Notes: a model not told the origin generated them from the letters alone. Counted from the stretch's first letter, positions 1 to 9,349 are shown. The stretch is DNA of 64,000 bases from Bradyrhizobium viridifuturi (GCF_001238275.1 NZ_LGTB01000002.1:124001-188000); one strand, 5' to 3'. Numbers and translations are program-made.

Positions 1-2
1 AG

Positions 3-89
3 CCCCGGCACCACGAAAGAACCGAGATCCAGCCGCTGCTCGCGAAGATCGAGACGGCCCTGCGGCTTCTTGGTCCGGAGGTCGCTTAA
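3..89 (+). CDS. C-terminal end of an unidentified protein (partial)
   Basis: An open frame enters from the left edge and ends at the TAA at 87-89. It gives 28 residues ending in LRLLGPEVA. Composition looks coding (charged helix, LLAKIETALRLL) and the stop is followed by a stretch without coding signal. Too little is present to name a family. The next recognisable sequence is the TolA-like remnant 140 bases downstream on the same strand. Confidence 0.35.
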   Translation, partial: PRHHERTEIQPLLAKIETALRLLGPEVA

Positions 90-228
90 GCCGCTTCTCT
101 GCCGCTGACGAGTAGCGCAAGAGGACGGAAACTTTCAACGAGCCGGCGGTCGAGCGAATTGGGAAGCGGTCGCCCCCGCCGCTACGTGTTATGCTAGGGC
201 TTTACGGTCACGCAGGTGATCTGGTGCC

Positions 229-660
229 CGCAAGCTGAAGACCTACCAGACCTCGCCTGGATTCTACGATCTGGCCATCGCGGCGCCATCGATGAAGGCC
301 GCCCTGCAAGCGGGGGGTGCCGGCAGCAACCTCTTCCATCAGGAACACGCCACGGAGACCGAGGATCCGGATGTAGTCGCCACGACCATGGCGAAGCCGG
401 GCGTGGTGTCGAAGCGGCCGGCGGGATCGGACGGACCGTTCATCGAGCACGCCGACCTGCCGGACCTGGACGACGAAGGGGCCAAGCCGAAGAAGAGCCG
501 CCGACTGGAGCCGAAGCGGCGGGGCGCCTCCAAGATTACCATTGAGGAGTCGCGCAAGGCCGCCGCGGCCTACTGACGCGAGCAGAAGCGCCGGGACGCG
601 GAGCGTCGAGAAAGGAAGAGGCGGCGGGCGAGAAGGAACGGGCCAGGCGAGCGGAGAGAG
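229..660 (+). pseudogene. decayed TolA-like (cell-envelope biogenesis TolA-annotated) gene
   Basis: From about 229 the frame reads ARKLKTYQTSPGFYDLAIAAPS and continues through HADLPDLDDEGAKPKK to EESRKAAAAY. This resembles small rhizobial proteins annotated as TolA-like, which have a conserved N-terminal block and a long Arg/Glu-rich coiled coil. Three defects are visible. No ATG starts the conserved block in frame (the nearest GTG, at 224, is out of frame). A TGA at 574-576 interrupts the start of the coiled coil, since REQKRRDAERR follows directly after it in the same frame. Near 606 the coiled coil shifts frame to KEEAAGEKERARRAER. I infer a dead gene. The family assignment is from memory of the motif pattern. 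Confidence 0.55.
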
Positions 661-878
661 TGTCAGTCGGTCTCGGTGAAGAGTAAAGCGGTTTCGGCCT
701 TCCTAGACCAAGACCTACCGTTTGATCTACGGCCGGAAAATGAGGTTTCGGCGGACTCACTAGTGTCAGATCGACAGCCGTAGCGGCGTCTCGGTAACTC
801 TGCTCTCTCAAAAAGAGAATGTTTGAACTTTCTAGCCTCAGTTCTCGGCATCTCTAAGACGAATTCGTACGTCGCAGT

Positions 879-1313
879 TCACCCACTTGTCGCAAGAGCA
901 CGAAATCCAGCAGCTTCGATTCCAGCCACCGCGCAGATTTCATCAACATCGGCGGTATCGCCGGATATGCCGACAGAACCCACGATATCGCCTTGGGTAT
1001 CGATACAGATCACGCCCCCTGCTGACAATGCCATTCGACCCCTGCTCACCGCCAGCAGGCTCGTGAAGAACATTGGCTGCTTCTCTGCTCTGCTGGCGAG
1101 TTGACGTGACGGCTGTCTCATGCCCAGAGCGCTCCATGCCTTTGCGAAAGCGATGTCGCCGCGCAAAAAGCCAATTCGATCCTCGCTTTGGAATGCTTTC
1201 AAGTGCCCCCCAGGATCTAGAACAACCACGGCAAGCGGAGCTGCCTTTTGCGATCGGGCGGTCTGTATCGCAATTTGAATAATCGTGTTAGCGTCGAGAA
1301 GTGAGATTGACAT
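879..1313 (-). CDS. GlcG/HbpS-family heme-binding-like protein (DUF336)
   Basis: 145 residues, the usual size of the family. Hallmarks are the central PLAVVVLDPGGHLKAFQSEDR segment, the SALGM-type helix, the Gly-rich GGVICID strand and a C-terminal GISGDTADVDEICAVAGIEA helix. Relatives bind heme or degradation intermediates and are often encoded beside catabolic genes (glycolate, diols, aromatic compounds). Their biochemical role is generally unproven. I chose the ATG at 1313 rather than a GTG two codons upstream because AAGG lies at ribosome-binding distance. It is the most downstream member of a same-strand group running from the MFS gene at 5.1 kb through the reductase, amidohydrolase and NifU-like genes. 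Confidence 0.8.
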   Translation of the reverse strand: MSISLLDANTIIQIAIQTARSQKAAPLAVVVLDPGGHLKAFQSEDRIGFLRGDIAFAKAWSALGMRQPSRQLASRAEKQPMFFTSLLAVSRGRMALSAGGVICIDTQGDIVGSVGISGDTADVDEICAVAGIEAAGFRALATSG

Positions 1314-1369
1314 GAGCACCTTGGCTTATCGGCAGCGATCCGCTTTGAGTCAAACTATCGTGTCTGCAA

Positions 1370-1705
1370 TTATGCGTTCATAGGCGGCGCAGGCCCGAGC
1401 GGATGCGGAGCGTACGCGAGGGCCACGCGATCGAGTGCGCGCGTCGATAGGCCCACTCCCGCGACTTTTACGTTATTCACGCCGGGCAAGTGCCTCAGCC
1501 GCTCTCGAACCCCTATCGCATATGTCACAACCTTAAGCGCGCAGGCTCGACAAGCGCCCTGGAATTCGAGCTCAACGTTGCCTTCGCGGATATCGACCAA
1601 CATAATATCGCCTCCATGGACTCGGAGAAACGGGCGGATCTGAAATTCAATGACGCGCTCGACCGCAAGTCGGGTGTCCTCGTCTCTCTCAGCGAGATTC
1701 ATCAT
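1370..1705 (-). CDS. NifU C-terminal-domain protein (Fe-S scaffold/carrier)
   Basis: 111 residues. It is a stand-alone NifU C-terminal-like domain with VHGGDIMLVDI near residue 31 and the expected CRAC (CxxC) motif at about residues 52-55, then the LPGVNNVKV helix/strand. In this family two CxxC motifs from a dimer bind a [4Fe-4S] cluster for transfer to apoproteins. It ends in a Pro-rich tail. It starts 7 bases after the amidohydrolase stop, so it is probably co-transcribed with that gene. An Fe-S carrier in a catabolic group suggests it serves a cluster-containing oxygenase or dehydrogenase, but no such enzyme is in view. Confidence 0.8.
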   Translation of the reverse strand: MMNLAERDEDTRLAVERVIEFQIRPFLRVHGGDIMLVDIREGNVELEFQGACRACALKVVTYAIGVRERLRHLPGVNNVKVAGVGLSTRALDRVALAYAPHPLGPAPPMNA

Positions 1706-1712
1706 TGCACCC

Positions 1713-2771
1713 TTACACTTGTGCGGCGATGGGCTTCATGGCCCTTTCTTTTAAGAATGACGCCACCTCGACCTCGAAGAGACGCGCCTGGTTGAGACCG
1801 AGGATCTGTCGTTTGTCCATTTCCGATATCTGAGGAAAGCCGTGGCGATCCTGCAACTCCTCATCGATTTGCATGTTCCAGAACCATTCTATGGCCGGCC
1901 GCGGGTTTCCCGTGAGGGGGGCTTCGGACCCCCACAGCAAGCGATCCGACCCCACGTCCCGCAGCAACCGGCCCATATACATTTTGAAGTCCCACGGCGC
2001 GACGAAAGGCAGATGCATGGTCCCGGACAGCGCGAGATAGACGTTGGGGTAGCGTGAAGCCAAATACACGCACTCCTCAAAATACGGCAGCGCAAGGTGG
2101 TGAACGACGAAGATCAACTCGGGAAAATCGTAAGCCGCGCGTTCAATGTCGAGCGGACTGAGTGAGTCGAGAGGAGCGCGCGAGATCGGAAAGCCTTTGT
2201 GGAATTGAACCACGCGGATGCCGAGTTCGAGCGCACTTTCGTACATCGGATAGGCGACCGTCCGGTCGTCGCATCGCCACGACATCTCGTCGATGTGCCC
2301 GTTGTAGAATTTGAAGGATTTGGCGTTCATCTCCTTGACTTGCCGTTTCATTTCGGCAAGCACGCCGATTTCGCTCGGATACTTCGGGTCCACACCGCCG
2401 CAGAAAAGGATTTTTCCGGGATGTGCCTCCGCCAGTTCATATTGGGCTTGAACAGGCGCAAAGCCGTCCCTGTAGATATCGTAAAGCACGACCGCTTGCG
2501 CCATCGCCATGTCGGTCACGGCGTCGTCGAACAGGAGCCGGCCCAAGTCCTCCACGGTCCAACGTCTGGCGAATCCGTCGTCAAGACCGCCGATGGCGGT
2601 CTCGGCTTGCAAGAACTTCGACGGCTGGCTGCGATCGCCGCGCCGGCAAGCCGCTCCGATCTTGAGATGGCGCAAACGGTCGATCTGGGACACCGGCCGC
2701 ACGAGATTGTCGTCCGAGTTGTCGTACATGTGCACGACATTGTCGAAAATGAACACATCGTTGTTGAGCAT
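1713..2771 (-). CDS. amidohydrolase-family (TIM-barrel) hydrolase or decarboxylase
   Basis: 352 residues with the amidohydrolase_2 pattern. An N-terminal FDNVVHMYD strand supplies a His, then VVQFHKG, a FVVHHLALPYFEE metal-ligand segment near residue 230, ASRYPNVYLALSG, and the C-terminal DRLLWGSEAPLTGNP motif, where most relatives have GSDxP. Such proteins hydrolyse or decarboxylate ring-cleavage products and cyclic carboxylates. The substrate cannot be told from sequence. A strong Shine-Dalgarno (AGGAGGAG) precedes the ATG at 2771. It follows the reductase gene by 12 bases, so the two are one transcription unit. Confidence 0.8.
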   Translation of the reverse strand: MLNNDVFIFDNVVHMYDNSDDNLVRPVSQIDRLRHLKIGAACRRGDRSQPSKFLQAETAIGGLDDGFARRWTVEDLGRLLFDDAVTDMAMAQAVVLYDIYRDGFAPVQAQYELAEAHPGKILFCGGVDPKYPSEIGVLAEMKRQVKEMNAKSFKFYNGHIDEMSWRCDDRTVAYPMYESALELGIRVVQFHKGFPISRAPLDSLSPLDIERAAYDFPELIFVVHHLALPYFEECVYLASRYPNVYLALSGTMHLPFVAPWDFKMYMGRLLRDVGSDRLLWGSEAPLTGNPRPAIEWFWNMQIDEELQDRHGFPQISEMDKRQILGLNQARLFEVEVASFLKERAMKPIAAQV

Positions 2772-2783
2772 TGTTCTCCTCCT

Positions 2784-3680
2784 TCAGGACTTGTCGCCCG
2801 CAAGCGTCGCCACCACAGAATGGACGCTGCTGAGATCGCTGTCTTCGCAGCCCATGGCCATTGCAGCCGCGAACAAGCCCGATGCCGTCGCGTGCATGAG
2901 AACGGGACAGCCGACCGAACGTGCCAGGTCGGAAATGAGCCCCATGTCCTTGATGAAAACCTTGGTGGTCGCCGCGGCCGGCTCGAAGACTTCCTTCACC
3001 ATCATGCCGCCGCGCAGTTCCATCTGCCGCGACCCGCCCGCCGACCCGATCAGCACCCTAAGCGCCGTCGCAGGCTCGATTCCCGCTCGTTTAGCAAAGA
3101 TCAGAGCTTCCGCCGCCGCGACGTTGTGGATACCCACGAGCATATTGGAGACGAGTTTTATTTTGGTACCGTTGCCGAACGCGCCCATGTCCTCGCGCCG
3201 CGCGGCAAAGGTCGAAAACACCGCATCGCATCGCTGAATAAAGTGTTGCGGACCGGAGCAGCACATCACCAACTCGCCGGCATAGGCTTGTGCGCTGGTG
3301 CCGAGTACCGGACAGTCGAGCATTGCGATCCCAACGTGGCCGAGCGCCGCGGCTACGGCCGACTTCACGTCCAGCGCCAGCGTGCTGACATCGACCAGGC
3401 AGCGGGCGCGCGCGCCGCTGCCTGGTACAGCGAGCTCGCTGCAGACGACTTGCAAGGCTTCGGCGCTCGGCAGCACGCTTAGAACAAGGTCACACGTCTC
3501 TCCGACCTCGCGCACACTCTCCGCAATCGGAACGCCGGCTTTTCGCGCCGCAACCCGGCGCAGTTCATCGATATCGTAGCCGAGCACTTGATACCCGCCG
3601 GTCAGGATGCGCTGGGCGATCGGCGCCCCCAGCAGCCCGATCCCGAGAACGCCGACCGCCTTTGGTTCATTAAATTCCAT
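2784..3680 (-). CDS. NAD(P)-dependent oxidoreductase, 3-hydroxyisobutyrate dehydrogenase family
   Basis: 298 residues. It has an N-terminal Rossmann motif (GVLGIGLLGAPIAQRI), the DVSTLALDVKSAVA-type substrate loop, GNGTKIKLVSNML with the family's catalytic Lys, and an all-helical C-terminal domain. Members reduce or oxidise beta-hydroxyacids such as 3-hydroxyisobutyrate, tartronate semialdehyde or hydroxymethylglutarate-type acids. The start was set at 3680 because GAGGAG lies 7 bases upstream; an ATG at 3701 is also in frame. It lies between the MFS gene and the amidohydrolase, in a likely four- or five-gene catabolic operon. Confidence 0.85.
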   Translation of the reverse strand: MEFNEPKAVGVLGIGLLGAPIAQRILTGGYQVLGYDIDELRRVAARKAGVPIAESVREVGETCDLVLSVLPSAEALQVVCSELAVPGSGARARCLVDVSTLALDVKSAVAAALGHVGIAMLDCPVLGTSAQAYAGELVMCCSGPQHFIQRCDAVFSTFAARREDMGAFGNGTKIKLVSNMLVGIHNVAAAEALIFAKRAGIEPATALRVLIGSAGGSRQMELRGGMMVKEVFEPAAATTKVFIKDMGLISDLARSVGCPVLMHATASGLFAAAMAMGCEDSDLSSVHSVVATLAGDKS

Positions 3681-3716
3681 CCACAACTCCTCGATTGGCA
3701 TCTTGTGGGCTCAACG

Positions 3717-5144
3717 TTACGGCTCGTTCGTTGACCGCGCCGTCACCGTGAGCAGGTTGACAGGACCCGCTGTCGCACCCGCGCTGAGTTCCTCTAGCGA
3801 ACGGCCATGGGTCTCGGCGCGCACGCGCGCATAGGTCAGCGCGACCAAGAGCGAGAAGCCGGTCAGAACGACAAAAGCGGGCGTGATGGCCTCGATTGTC
3901 GCTTGCGGCGTGATGAGATTGCCGGCGCCCGCGATTAGGCCAAGGATCATCGGGCCGATGATCTTGCCGATGCCGTTCATGAACTGCGCGAATCCGCCGG
4001 CTTGCGAACGCAGCGCCGTTGGAAACAACTCGAAGGGCATGGGACCCGCGTTGGCCCATCCGCCATCCGTAAAGAAGTAAGCGACGGCCCACATCGGAAA
4101 GAAAGCGAAGGCTTCGATCGGTGCGTGACCATGCAGGAGCGAAATTAGCAATAGCATCGCCGCTGAGCCGACAGCGAAGATGACGCCGGTGGCTCGGCGG
4201 CCAAGCCAGCCGGCGACGAAGGATGCCGCGATCCGGCCGGCCAATCCTCCGAGGGCCACGAAGATGAACAGCGACGCCATCTGGGCGGGCGGGATGTTCA
4301 AGGTCAGCCGGACGAAACTCGGCCCCCATAGCACCATCGCATAAGTGACCGTGGAGATGCCGAGCCAGGTCATCGCCACGAGCCAGACATTGGCGCGGTT
4401 GCGGAACAAGTCGGCAAACGAGGTCTCGCAGTCCGCCGCGGGCGCCGCCGAGATTTCGGTTTCCAATCGAGTGCCCGTGAACCATTGAGCTACGGTCTGC
4501 GCGCGCTTGCCCTCGCCAATCGCCGACAACCAACGCGCAGATTCCGGGATCACCGCCCACAGAATTGGTAGGAGCAGCACCGCTGTCCACCCCAGCATCA
4601 CCAAGCCGCGCCAGCCCAGAACGTCAGACCAGGACGCGGCAAGGGCTGCGAGCAGTCCCCCTATCGGCACGAATGCAACGGCCATCAAACTGCTCAAGGT
4701 GGTGCGCCAGCGCGTCGGGGTCCATTCGACAACTAAGGTGATGGCGGCCAGATGCATAGCCGGGACCGCGGCGCCCACGAGCAAGCGCAGCAGCGCCAGC
4801 ACCGGCCAGGCGCCGTCGGGGACGATCGCCATGAAACCAGTGGCCGCGCCACACGACGCAAGGCTGATCAGCAACACCGTCTTGCGGCCAAACCTGTCGC
4901 TCGCCCAGCCGGCAATAAGTGCACCCACCATCGCGCCGACGCCAGAGGCGATAAGCACGATTGCGCTTTGACCGAAACTAAGCCCCCATCGGGGGCCGAC
5001 AAACGCGACGACGTACCCGATGACGAACAGGTCGAAGTACTCGAAGATCGTCGCAACCGCCACGGCGACGGCAAAGCTCCAGTACCGCTTCGTCAAATGC
5101 CGACTGTCGTCAATGACTTCCGACACGGATTTTCGTGTCACCAT
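3717..5144 (-). CDS. MFS transporter, aromatic-acid/H+ symporter-like
   Basis: About 475 residues with twelve hydrophobic segments. The MFS loop 2-3 signature is visible as GWASDRFGRKTVLLISL, and a second copy-like motif as GWLGRRATGVIF after a long cytoplasmic loop near residue 215. The N-terminus (YWSFAVAVAVATIFEYFDLFVIGYVVAF) has the EYFD acidic motif of the aromatic-acid:H+ and sugar-acid symporter branches. It probably imports the substrate of the downstream reductase and amidohydrolase. The ATG at 5144 is preceded by a GTG in frame at 5147. It is divergent from the AraC regulator. Confidence 0.85.
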   Translation of the reverse strand: MVTRKSVSEVIDDSRHLTKRYWSFAVAVAVATIFEYFDLFVIGYVVAFVGPRWGLSFGQSAIVLIASGVGAMVGALIAGWASDRFGRKTVLLISLASCGAATGFMAIVPDGAWPVLALLRLLVGAAVPAMHLAAITLVVEWTPTRWRTTLSSLMAVAFVPIGGLLAALAASWSDVLGWRGLVMLGWTAVLLLPILWAVIPESARWLSAIGEGKRAQTVAQWFTGTRLETEISAAPAADCETSFADLFRNRANVWLVAMTWLGISTVTYAMVLWGPSFVRLTLNIPPAQMASLFIFVALGGLAGRIAASFVAGWLGRRATGVIFAVGSAAMLLLISLLHGHAPIEAFAFFPMWAVAYFFTDGGWANAGPMPFELFPTALRSQAGGFAQFMNGIGKIIGPMILGLIAGAGNLITPQATIEAITPAFVVLTGFSLLVALTYARVRAETHGRSLEELSAGATAGPVNLLTVTARSTNEP

Positions 5145-5457
5145 CACGGCCCCCCAATACTGATTGACTTTGTCCGCTTAAGAGATTTGCGGCTCTGCCG
5201 GTCATCATCTTGATGAGTGGCGGGTGGCGCTATCGAGATATTGGAGGGACTTGCGGGATATTGCGCCGATCCGATACAGCCGCATGCAATGCAGGCACGA
5301 TGGTCGCGAGATCCAAGCGCCCGCCATTATCGCAGCATCGATCGAGACGGCGAGGTTTACCCTTACTCGCACCTAAGCTATCGTCTATTCTAGAAGCACA
5401 TCGAAACCTACGAGCAGCACGCGGACAGCCCAACTCCAGGTGACGCAGGACCCAAAC
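5145..5457. promoter_or_regulatory. divergent promoter region between MFS operon and AraC gene
   Basis: 313 bases separate the divergently read MFS gene and the AraC-type regulator. No conserved ORF is present. By position it should carry the promoter of the catabolic operon and the regulator's binding sites, as is usual for AraC-family genes next to their targets. I could not define half-sites with confidence. Confidence 0.4.
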
Positions 5458-6360
5458 ATGATGCGGGAATATCTGCGACCCCAAGACGTCGCTTCGACTG
5501 CCCAAGCATTTGGTGCCAAGCTGGTCCACCAGCGGGGCTTCGAGGATATGTACCTGCAGCAATATGAGTATCAGCCCGGTTCGTGGTGGCACGACGGCCT
5601 CACTCATTGCCGTGTCGCAGTGGTGGAAGCGGGTTCTCCGCACGTCGAGCGAGTTATCGGAAACAATCGCGAACGTAGGATTCGTCCCGCCGGCTCGGTG
5701 TCCATAAGTCCGGCCCACGCATTCCAACGGTGGACCTGGAATTCTTATCAGCGGGTGACGATTCTTTTCATCAGCCACGCGCTGATCATTGGCGCCGCGC
5801 AAGAAGCCGGGGACGCCCAAGCCGCTGAGAAGTATTTAACCCCGCTTGTCACTAAAGATGATTTGATCAAGCAAATGGTCACTTCCTTACTCGACGAATG
5901 CCGGATCTCAAGCGCATCATCTCGACTTTTCTTTGGAGCAGCGGGCCGCTTCATCGCGAATTATATTCTCGCGCGCTATGCTCACGTCGATATCTCTGAA
6001 AAAACTTCGGCTCTAGCCGACTGGCAGATTAAACGCGTCGTTGAGTTTATGGAGAGTAACCTTGAAATGGACATAGGCTTGGACGATCTCTCCAATCTTC
6101 TTGGGATGACTCCCGACTATTTCTGCCGAACATTCAAAGCCTCGGTAGGGACGGCACCCTATCGATATTTTGTCGAGAGACGGATCGAGAAAAGCAAGGT
6201 CCTCCTGTATACAACCGATCAGGGGATCACTGAAATTGCGCTCGGAGTAGGATTCTCGTCTCACTCTCATTTCAGTAACACGTTTAAAAAGATCGTAGGC
6301 CGCACCCCTCACGAGTTCCGTGTGCAGGCACAAGAACTATTATGCACCGCGAAGGTTTGA
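5458..6360 (+). CDS. AraC-family transcriptional regulator
   Basis: About 300 residues. The C-terminal third has both AraC helix-turn-helix units: FMESNLEMDIGLDDLSNLLGMTPDYFCRTFK, then GITEIALGVGFSSHSHFSNTFKKIVGRTPHEFR. The N-terminal two thirds are an AraC-binding-type cupin-like sensor (WWHDGLTHCRVAVVEAG, PAGSVSISPAHAFQRW). I chose the ATG at 5458; a GTG at 5440 is in frame. It is divergent from the MFS-reductase-amidohydrolase operon and is inferred to be its effector-dependent activator. Confidence 0.85.
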   Translation: MMREYLRPQDVASTAQAFGAKLVHQRGFEDMYLQQYEYQPGSWWHDGLTHCRVAVVEAGSPHVERVIGNNRERRIRPAGSVSISPAHAFQRWTWNSYQRVTILFISHALIIGAAQEAGDAQAAEKYLTPLVTKDDLIKQMVTSLLDECRISSASSRLFFGAAGRFIANYILARYAHVDISEKTSALADWQIKRVVEFMESNLEMDIGLDDLSNLLGMTPDYFCRTFKASVGTAPYRYFVERRIEKSKVLLYTTDQGITEIALGVGFSSHSHFSNTFKKIVGRTPHEFRVQAQELLCTAKV

Positions 6361-6750
6361 GACAGATGGCGAGCGGCGTGACCGGGCAGGCTGGCCACGG
6401 GGCGAAGCGGCAGCAGTAAACCGATCATCTCGGCCGTCGGATTTGGTCGTCGTCACGGCCGCCGCCTGGCCAGGATCTTCGAAAGGCTTGTACCCTTCAA
6501 AGCATGCCCCCGCCGGTCAAACTCCCGACTTACACGGTTTCCCTCTTTTTGGCACGAACGGTTCGACCGTGATGCGGCCAACGTGTGGCTTCAACGATCG
6601 TATATCGATCTGTTCGGCGATTAGAAATGCTCGGATTGGGGAGGTATACGAAAACTCTCGCATGAAGTGCGTCTGCGAGACGCCGACCTAAGACCCGATT
6701 TCGGCAGAACAGTCCGGAGGAGGGAGGCGTATATTTGACACCATACGCTA
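6361..6750. other. intergenic stretch without recognised gene
   Basis: 390 bases between the convergent AraC and LysR genes. Short open frames exist on both strands but none has family motifs or a good ribosome-binding site. I see no convincing terminator hairpin or repeat. Confidence 0.5.
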
Positions 6751-7689
6751 TCATTCAGGCGTCGGCTCGGCTTTTAGCTCCGACACAACAGTTCGCAACA
6801 CTCCCCGTAGCCAACGATGTGCGGAATTGTCGTGCATGCGGTCGTGCCAAAACATCCCGATGCGCGCCTCGTCAAGCATCAACGGTGGATCGAAGGCTCT
6901 TACCCCGGCCTCATCGACCAGTCGATCTGCAATTGCCTCGGGCACGGTCGCGATGAATGGCCCTTCCGCAACGATGGAGATCAGAGAAACGGCAGATGGC
7001 AACCAGGCTCCCATTGATCGCGTAAGGCCAAGGCGATTCAAAGATTTATCAACCGCCTTCTCAATCGTGGATCCCTCGCGCGCATCGATACGATGCCCCG
7101 CGTGTGGCCAACTCACAAACTGCTCGATGCTCAACGAGTCCCGAATATCGGGATGGGTCTTTGAGACCACGACTTTCAGCGATTGGCGAAGAAGTGTCGA
7201 CGATCGAAGTCCTGATGGCGCGCTCTTTGTAAAGCTAATCAAAATATCCGTCTGCGCCTCCTCCAAGGCCTGCTTCATCCTAGCCAGATCGGGAACGCGA
7301 ACACAAAGCGTCACGCTGGGCGCGAGTTGATGTACGCGAGAAATAAGGCTGGGCATGATCGCCAGCGTCACGGACTCGCTCGCGGCGATCTTGAACTCGT
7401 GTACTGCCGTTGCAGGATTGAATATCTCGTTCGAGTGAAGCGTCCCGTCGATCAACGCCAGCGCGGCATCGACAGATCGGCCAATCTCGATTGCGCGATT
7501 AGTCAGAAACATCCCTTTTTCGGTGCGAACTAGGAGAGGATCGTCAAACAGCTTGCGCAGCCTGCCCAAAATTGCGCTCATCGCGGGTTGGGATGTATTC
7601 AGACGTTCCGCCGCACGCGTCACGTGCCTTTCCGTTATTAGGACCGAAAAGCATCTCAGCAAATGGAGATCTAGATGTCGATTCTTCAT
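6751..7689 (-). CDS. LysR-family transcriptional regulator
   Basis: 312 residues. The N-terminal winged helix-turn-helix reads LRCFSVLITERHVTRAAERLNTSQPAMSAILGRLRKLFDDPLLVRTEKGMFLT, which is diagnostic. The remainder is a periplasmic-binding-type effector domain (FKIAASESVTLAIMPSL and onward). The frame stays open a further 125 codons upstream, but the LysR start MKNRHLDLHLLRCF is at 7689; the upstream part is a separate remnant (see 7755-7990). It points away from the Old Yellow Enzyme gene at 8270 and may control it. The NodD-like spacing of the HTH fits, but the ligand is unknown. Confidence 0.88.
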   Translation of the reverse strand: MKNRHLDLHLLRCFSVLITERHVTRAAERLNTSQPAMSAILGRLRKLFDDPLLVRTEKGMFLTNRAIEIGRSVDAALALIDGTLHSNEIFNPATAVHEFKIAASESVTLAIMPSLISRVHQLAPSVTLCVRVPDLARMKQALEEAQTDILISFTKSAPSGLRSSTLLRQSLKVVVSKTHPDIRDSLSIEQFVSWPHAGHRIDAREGSTIEKAVDKSLNRLGLTRSMGAWLPSAVSLISIVAEGPFIATVPEAIADRLVDEAGVRAFDPPLMLDEARIGMFWHDRMHDNSAHRWLRGVLRTVVSELKAEPTPE

Positions 7690-7754
7690 GAACTCTGAAA
7701 CAGCGCTTGACGAAGTAACATTTTGACATACACGCGCGGCTGAAGCGAGCCCCA

Positions 7755-7990
7755 TCCGCCCGCGGAGCGGAATGAGGTGGTTTGTGTGCCTCACTGGGCG
7801 GACGGCGATATGCTTGACTGCCACGTCGACGATTGCGGACCCGAGCGTCGCGTCGGCCACCACGGTAATCATGCTACCGCTCGAGACGAACAGAAAATAG
7901 CCAAGGTATGCGCCGGCGACCAAGACGACGCCATGCGCGAAATACACAACGTTCAGAACCTCCGAATACCAGGGTGAGTCGACATGACGC
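7755..7990 (-). pseudogene. remnant of a LivH-type branched-chain amino-acid ABC permease
   Basis: The minus frame reads VLNVVYFAHGVVLVAGAYLGYFLFV, then a hydrophobic stretch, then VAVKHIAVRPVRHTNHLIPL. LivH permeases carry the same sequence pattern, an NFAHG..YMLGAYL block followed by a RPLRG..HLVPL block. Only about 75 of roughly 290 residues remain. It has no proper start, and the frame runs on into the LysR gene. I infer a deletion relic. The ABC substrate-binding gene at 10.5-11.7 kb is also broken, so an uptake system may have been lost here. Confidence 0.5.
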
Positions 7991-8269
7991 TGGGCGAATT
8001 CTGCCATGACCAGATGCGCATGGCGGTGGGGTGTAAGGGCGCCTTTCACCCCGCTCCGCCGCAAAAGGCCTTTCGCCCGTTACCGGTGCCGCGCATACGC
8101 CTCCCGTTATGGGAACATGCATTCGGCCGGATTTGGCAAAGCCGATACTTAGACACATGTGGAGACTCGATCCATACGGGTGAACAACCATGACCGAACT
8201 TAAGACTTGTTCAATCGGAACGGCTCCCGACGCATCTGGCCACACGTTAAGCCGAACAGTGAGTTTGTG

Positions 8270-9349
8270 ATGTCAACTCTCTTTGAGCCGATAAAGCTGG
8301 GGGCGATCACGGCCCCGAACCGAATCATCATGGCGCCCTTGACGAGAGCGCGCGCTACGAGGGACCACGTTCCGACCGCTATTATGGTCGACTACTATCG
8401 TCAACGTGCGTCAGCCGGTCTGATCATCACAGAGGCAACGGGAATCAGCCAGCAAGGCCTCGGCTGGCCGTTCGCGCCTGGCATCTGGCGCGACGACCAA
8501 GTCGCGGCATGGAAGCCGATTACCGAAGCAGTCCACCAAGCCGGCGGCCGCATTTTCTGTCAGCTCTGGCACATGGGACGCCTGGTGCATCCAAGCTTCC
8601 TGGGAGAAAAGCCGCCCGTGGCTCCCTCTGCAACAACGGCACCGTCTCATGCCCACACCTACGAGGGCAACAAACCCTATGAGCTGGCCCGATCGTTAGA
8701 GGAAGTTGAGATTGCGGATATCATTCAGGACTATCGCCGCGCGGCCGCAAACGCGATGAAGGCAGGCTTCGACGGTGTACAGCTCCACGCCGCAAACGGC
8801 TATCTGGTCGACCAGTTCCTGCGAGATGGCACGAATTTCCGGACGGACTCATATGGCGGCCCGATCGAGAACCGCATCCGCCTCCTGGTGCAGGTGACCG
8901 AAGCCCTCGCGGAGGTCGTAGGGTCCGATCGAACAGCTGTCCGCCTCTCTCCAAACGATGAGCATCGCCAAGGCTGTGCCGACAGCAACAACGCGGCAAT
9001 CTTCCCGGCAGCAGCCCTGGCACTCGACCGGATCGGCCTTGCGTTCCTCGAGATGAATGCGTCTCGGCCGGGCAGCACTTTCCGGCCCGGCGCCGGGAAG
9101 TACGATTTGGCACCGATCATTCGTAAGCTTTTTCGAGCGCCACTGATCCTGAATACGGACTACACGAAAGACGACGCCGTGGCCGCTATCAGAGCGGGCG
9201 AGGCCGACGCAATCTCGTTCGGCCGCCCATACATCGCCAACCCCAATCTACCGGAGCTGCTGAGGAACGGCGAAGAGCTTCGGGAACCAGACGCCACCTA
9301 TTTCTACACGCAGGGCTCCCAAGGATATCTCGACTACCCAACGGCTTAA
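8270..9349 (+). CDS. Old Yellow Enzyme-family alkene reductase (NemA-like)
   Basis: 359 residues, normal for the family. FMN TIM-barrel signatures are visible: FEPIKLGAITAPNRIIMAPLTRAR at the N-terminus, QLWHMGRLVHPSF near residue 105, the catalytic/substrate-binding HAANGYLVDQFLRDGTN around residue 180 (His and Asn bind the activated alkene carbonyl), SYGGPIENRIRLL, and a C-terminal GRPYIANPNLPELL flavin-phosphate motif. The enzyme uses NAD(P)H to reduce alpha/beta-unsaturated carbonyls, maleimides or nitro compounds. The ATG at 8270 (MSTLFEP) is the homologous start; the frame is open upstream. It precedes the maleate-isomerase-like gene by 46 bases on the same strand. Confidence 0.9.
   Translation: MSTLFEPIKLGAITAPNRIIMAPLTRARATRDHVPTAIMVDYYRQRASAGLIITEATGISQQGLGWPFAPGIWRDDQVAAWKPITEAVHQAGGRIFCQLWHMGRLVHPSFLGEKPPVAPSATTAPSHAHTYEGNKPYELARSLEEVEIADIIQDYRRAAANAMKAGFDGVQLHAANGYLVDQFLRDGTNFRTDSYGGPIENRIRLLVQVTEALAEVVGSDRTAVRLSPNDEHRQGCADSNNAAIFPAAALALDRIGLAFLEMNASRPGSTFRPGAGKYDLAPIIRKLFRAPLILNTDYTKDDAVAAIRAGEADAISFGRPYIANPNLPELLRNGEELREPDATYFYTQGSQGYLDYPTA

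Noticed and set aside
2199..3482. Long plus-strand open frame (427 codons)
   Set aside because: It lies antisense to the amidohydrolase and reductase genes, is rich in His, Arg and Asp as typical for antisense of GC-rich coding DNA, and has no motifs.
6320..6691. Plus-strand frame after the AraC gene
   Set aside because: Overlaps the end of the AraC gene in another frame and has no motif or ribosome-binding site.
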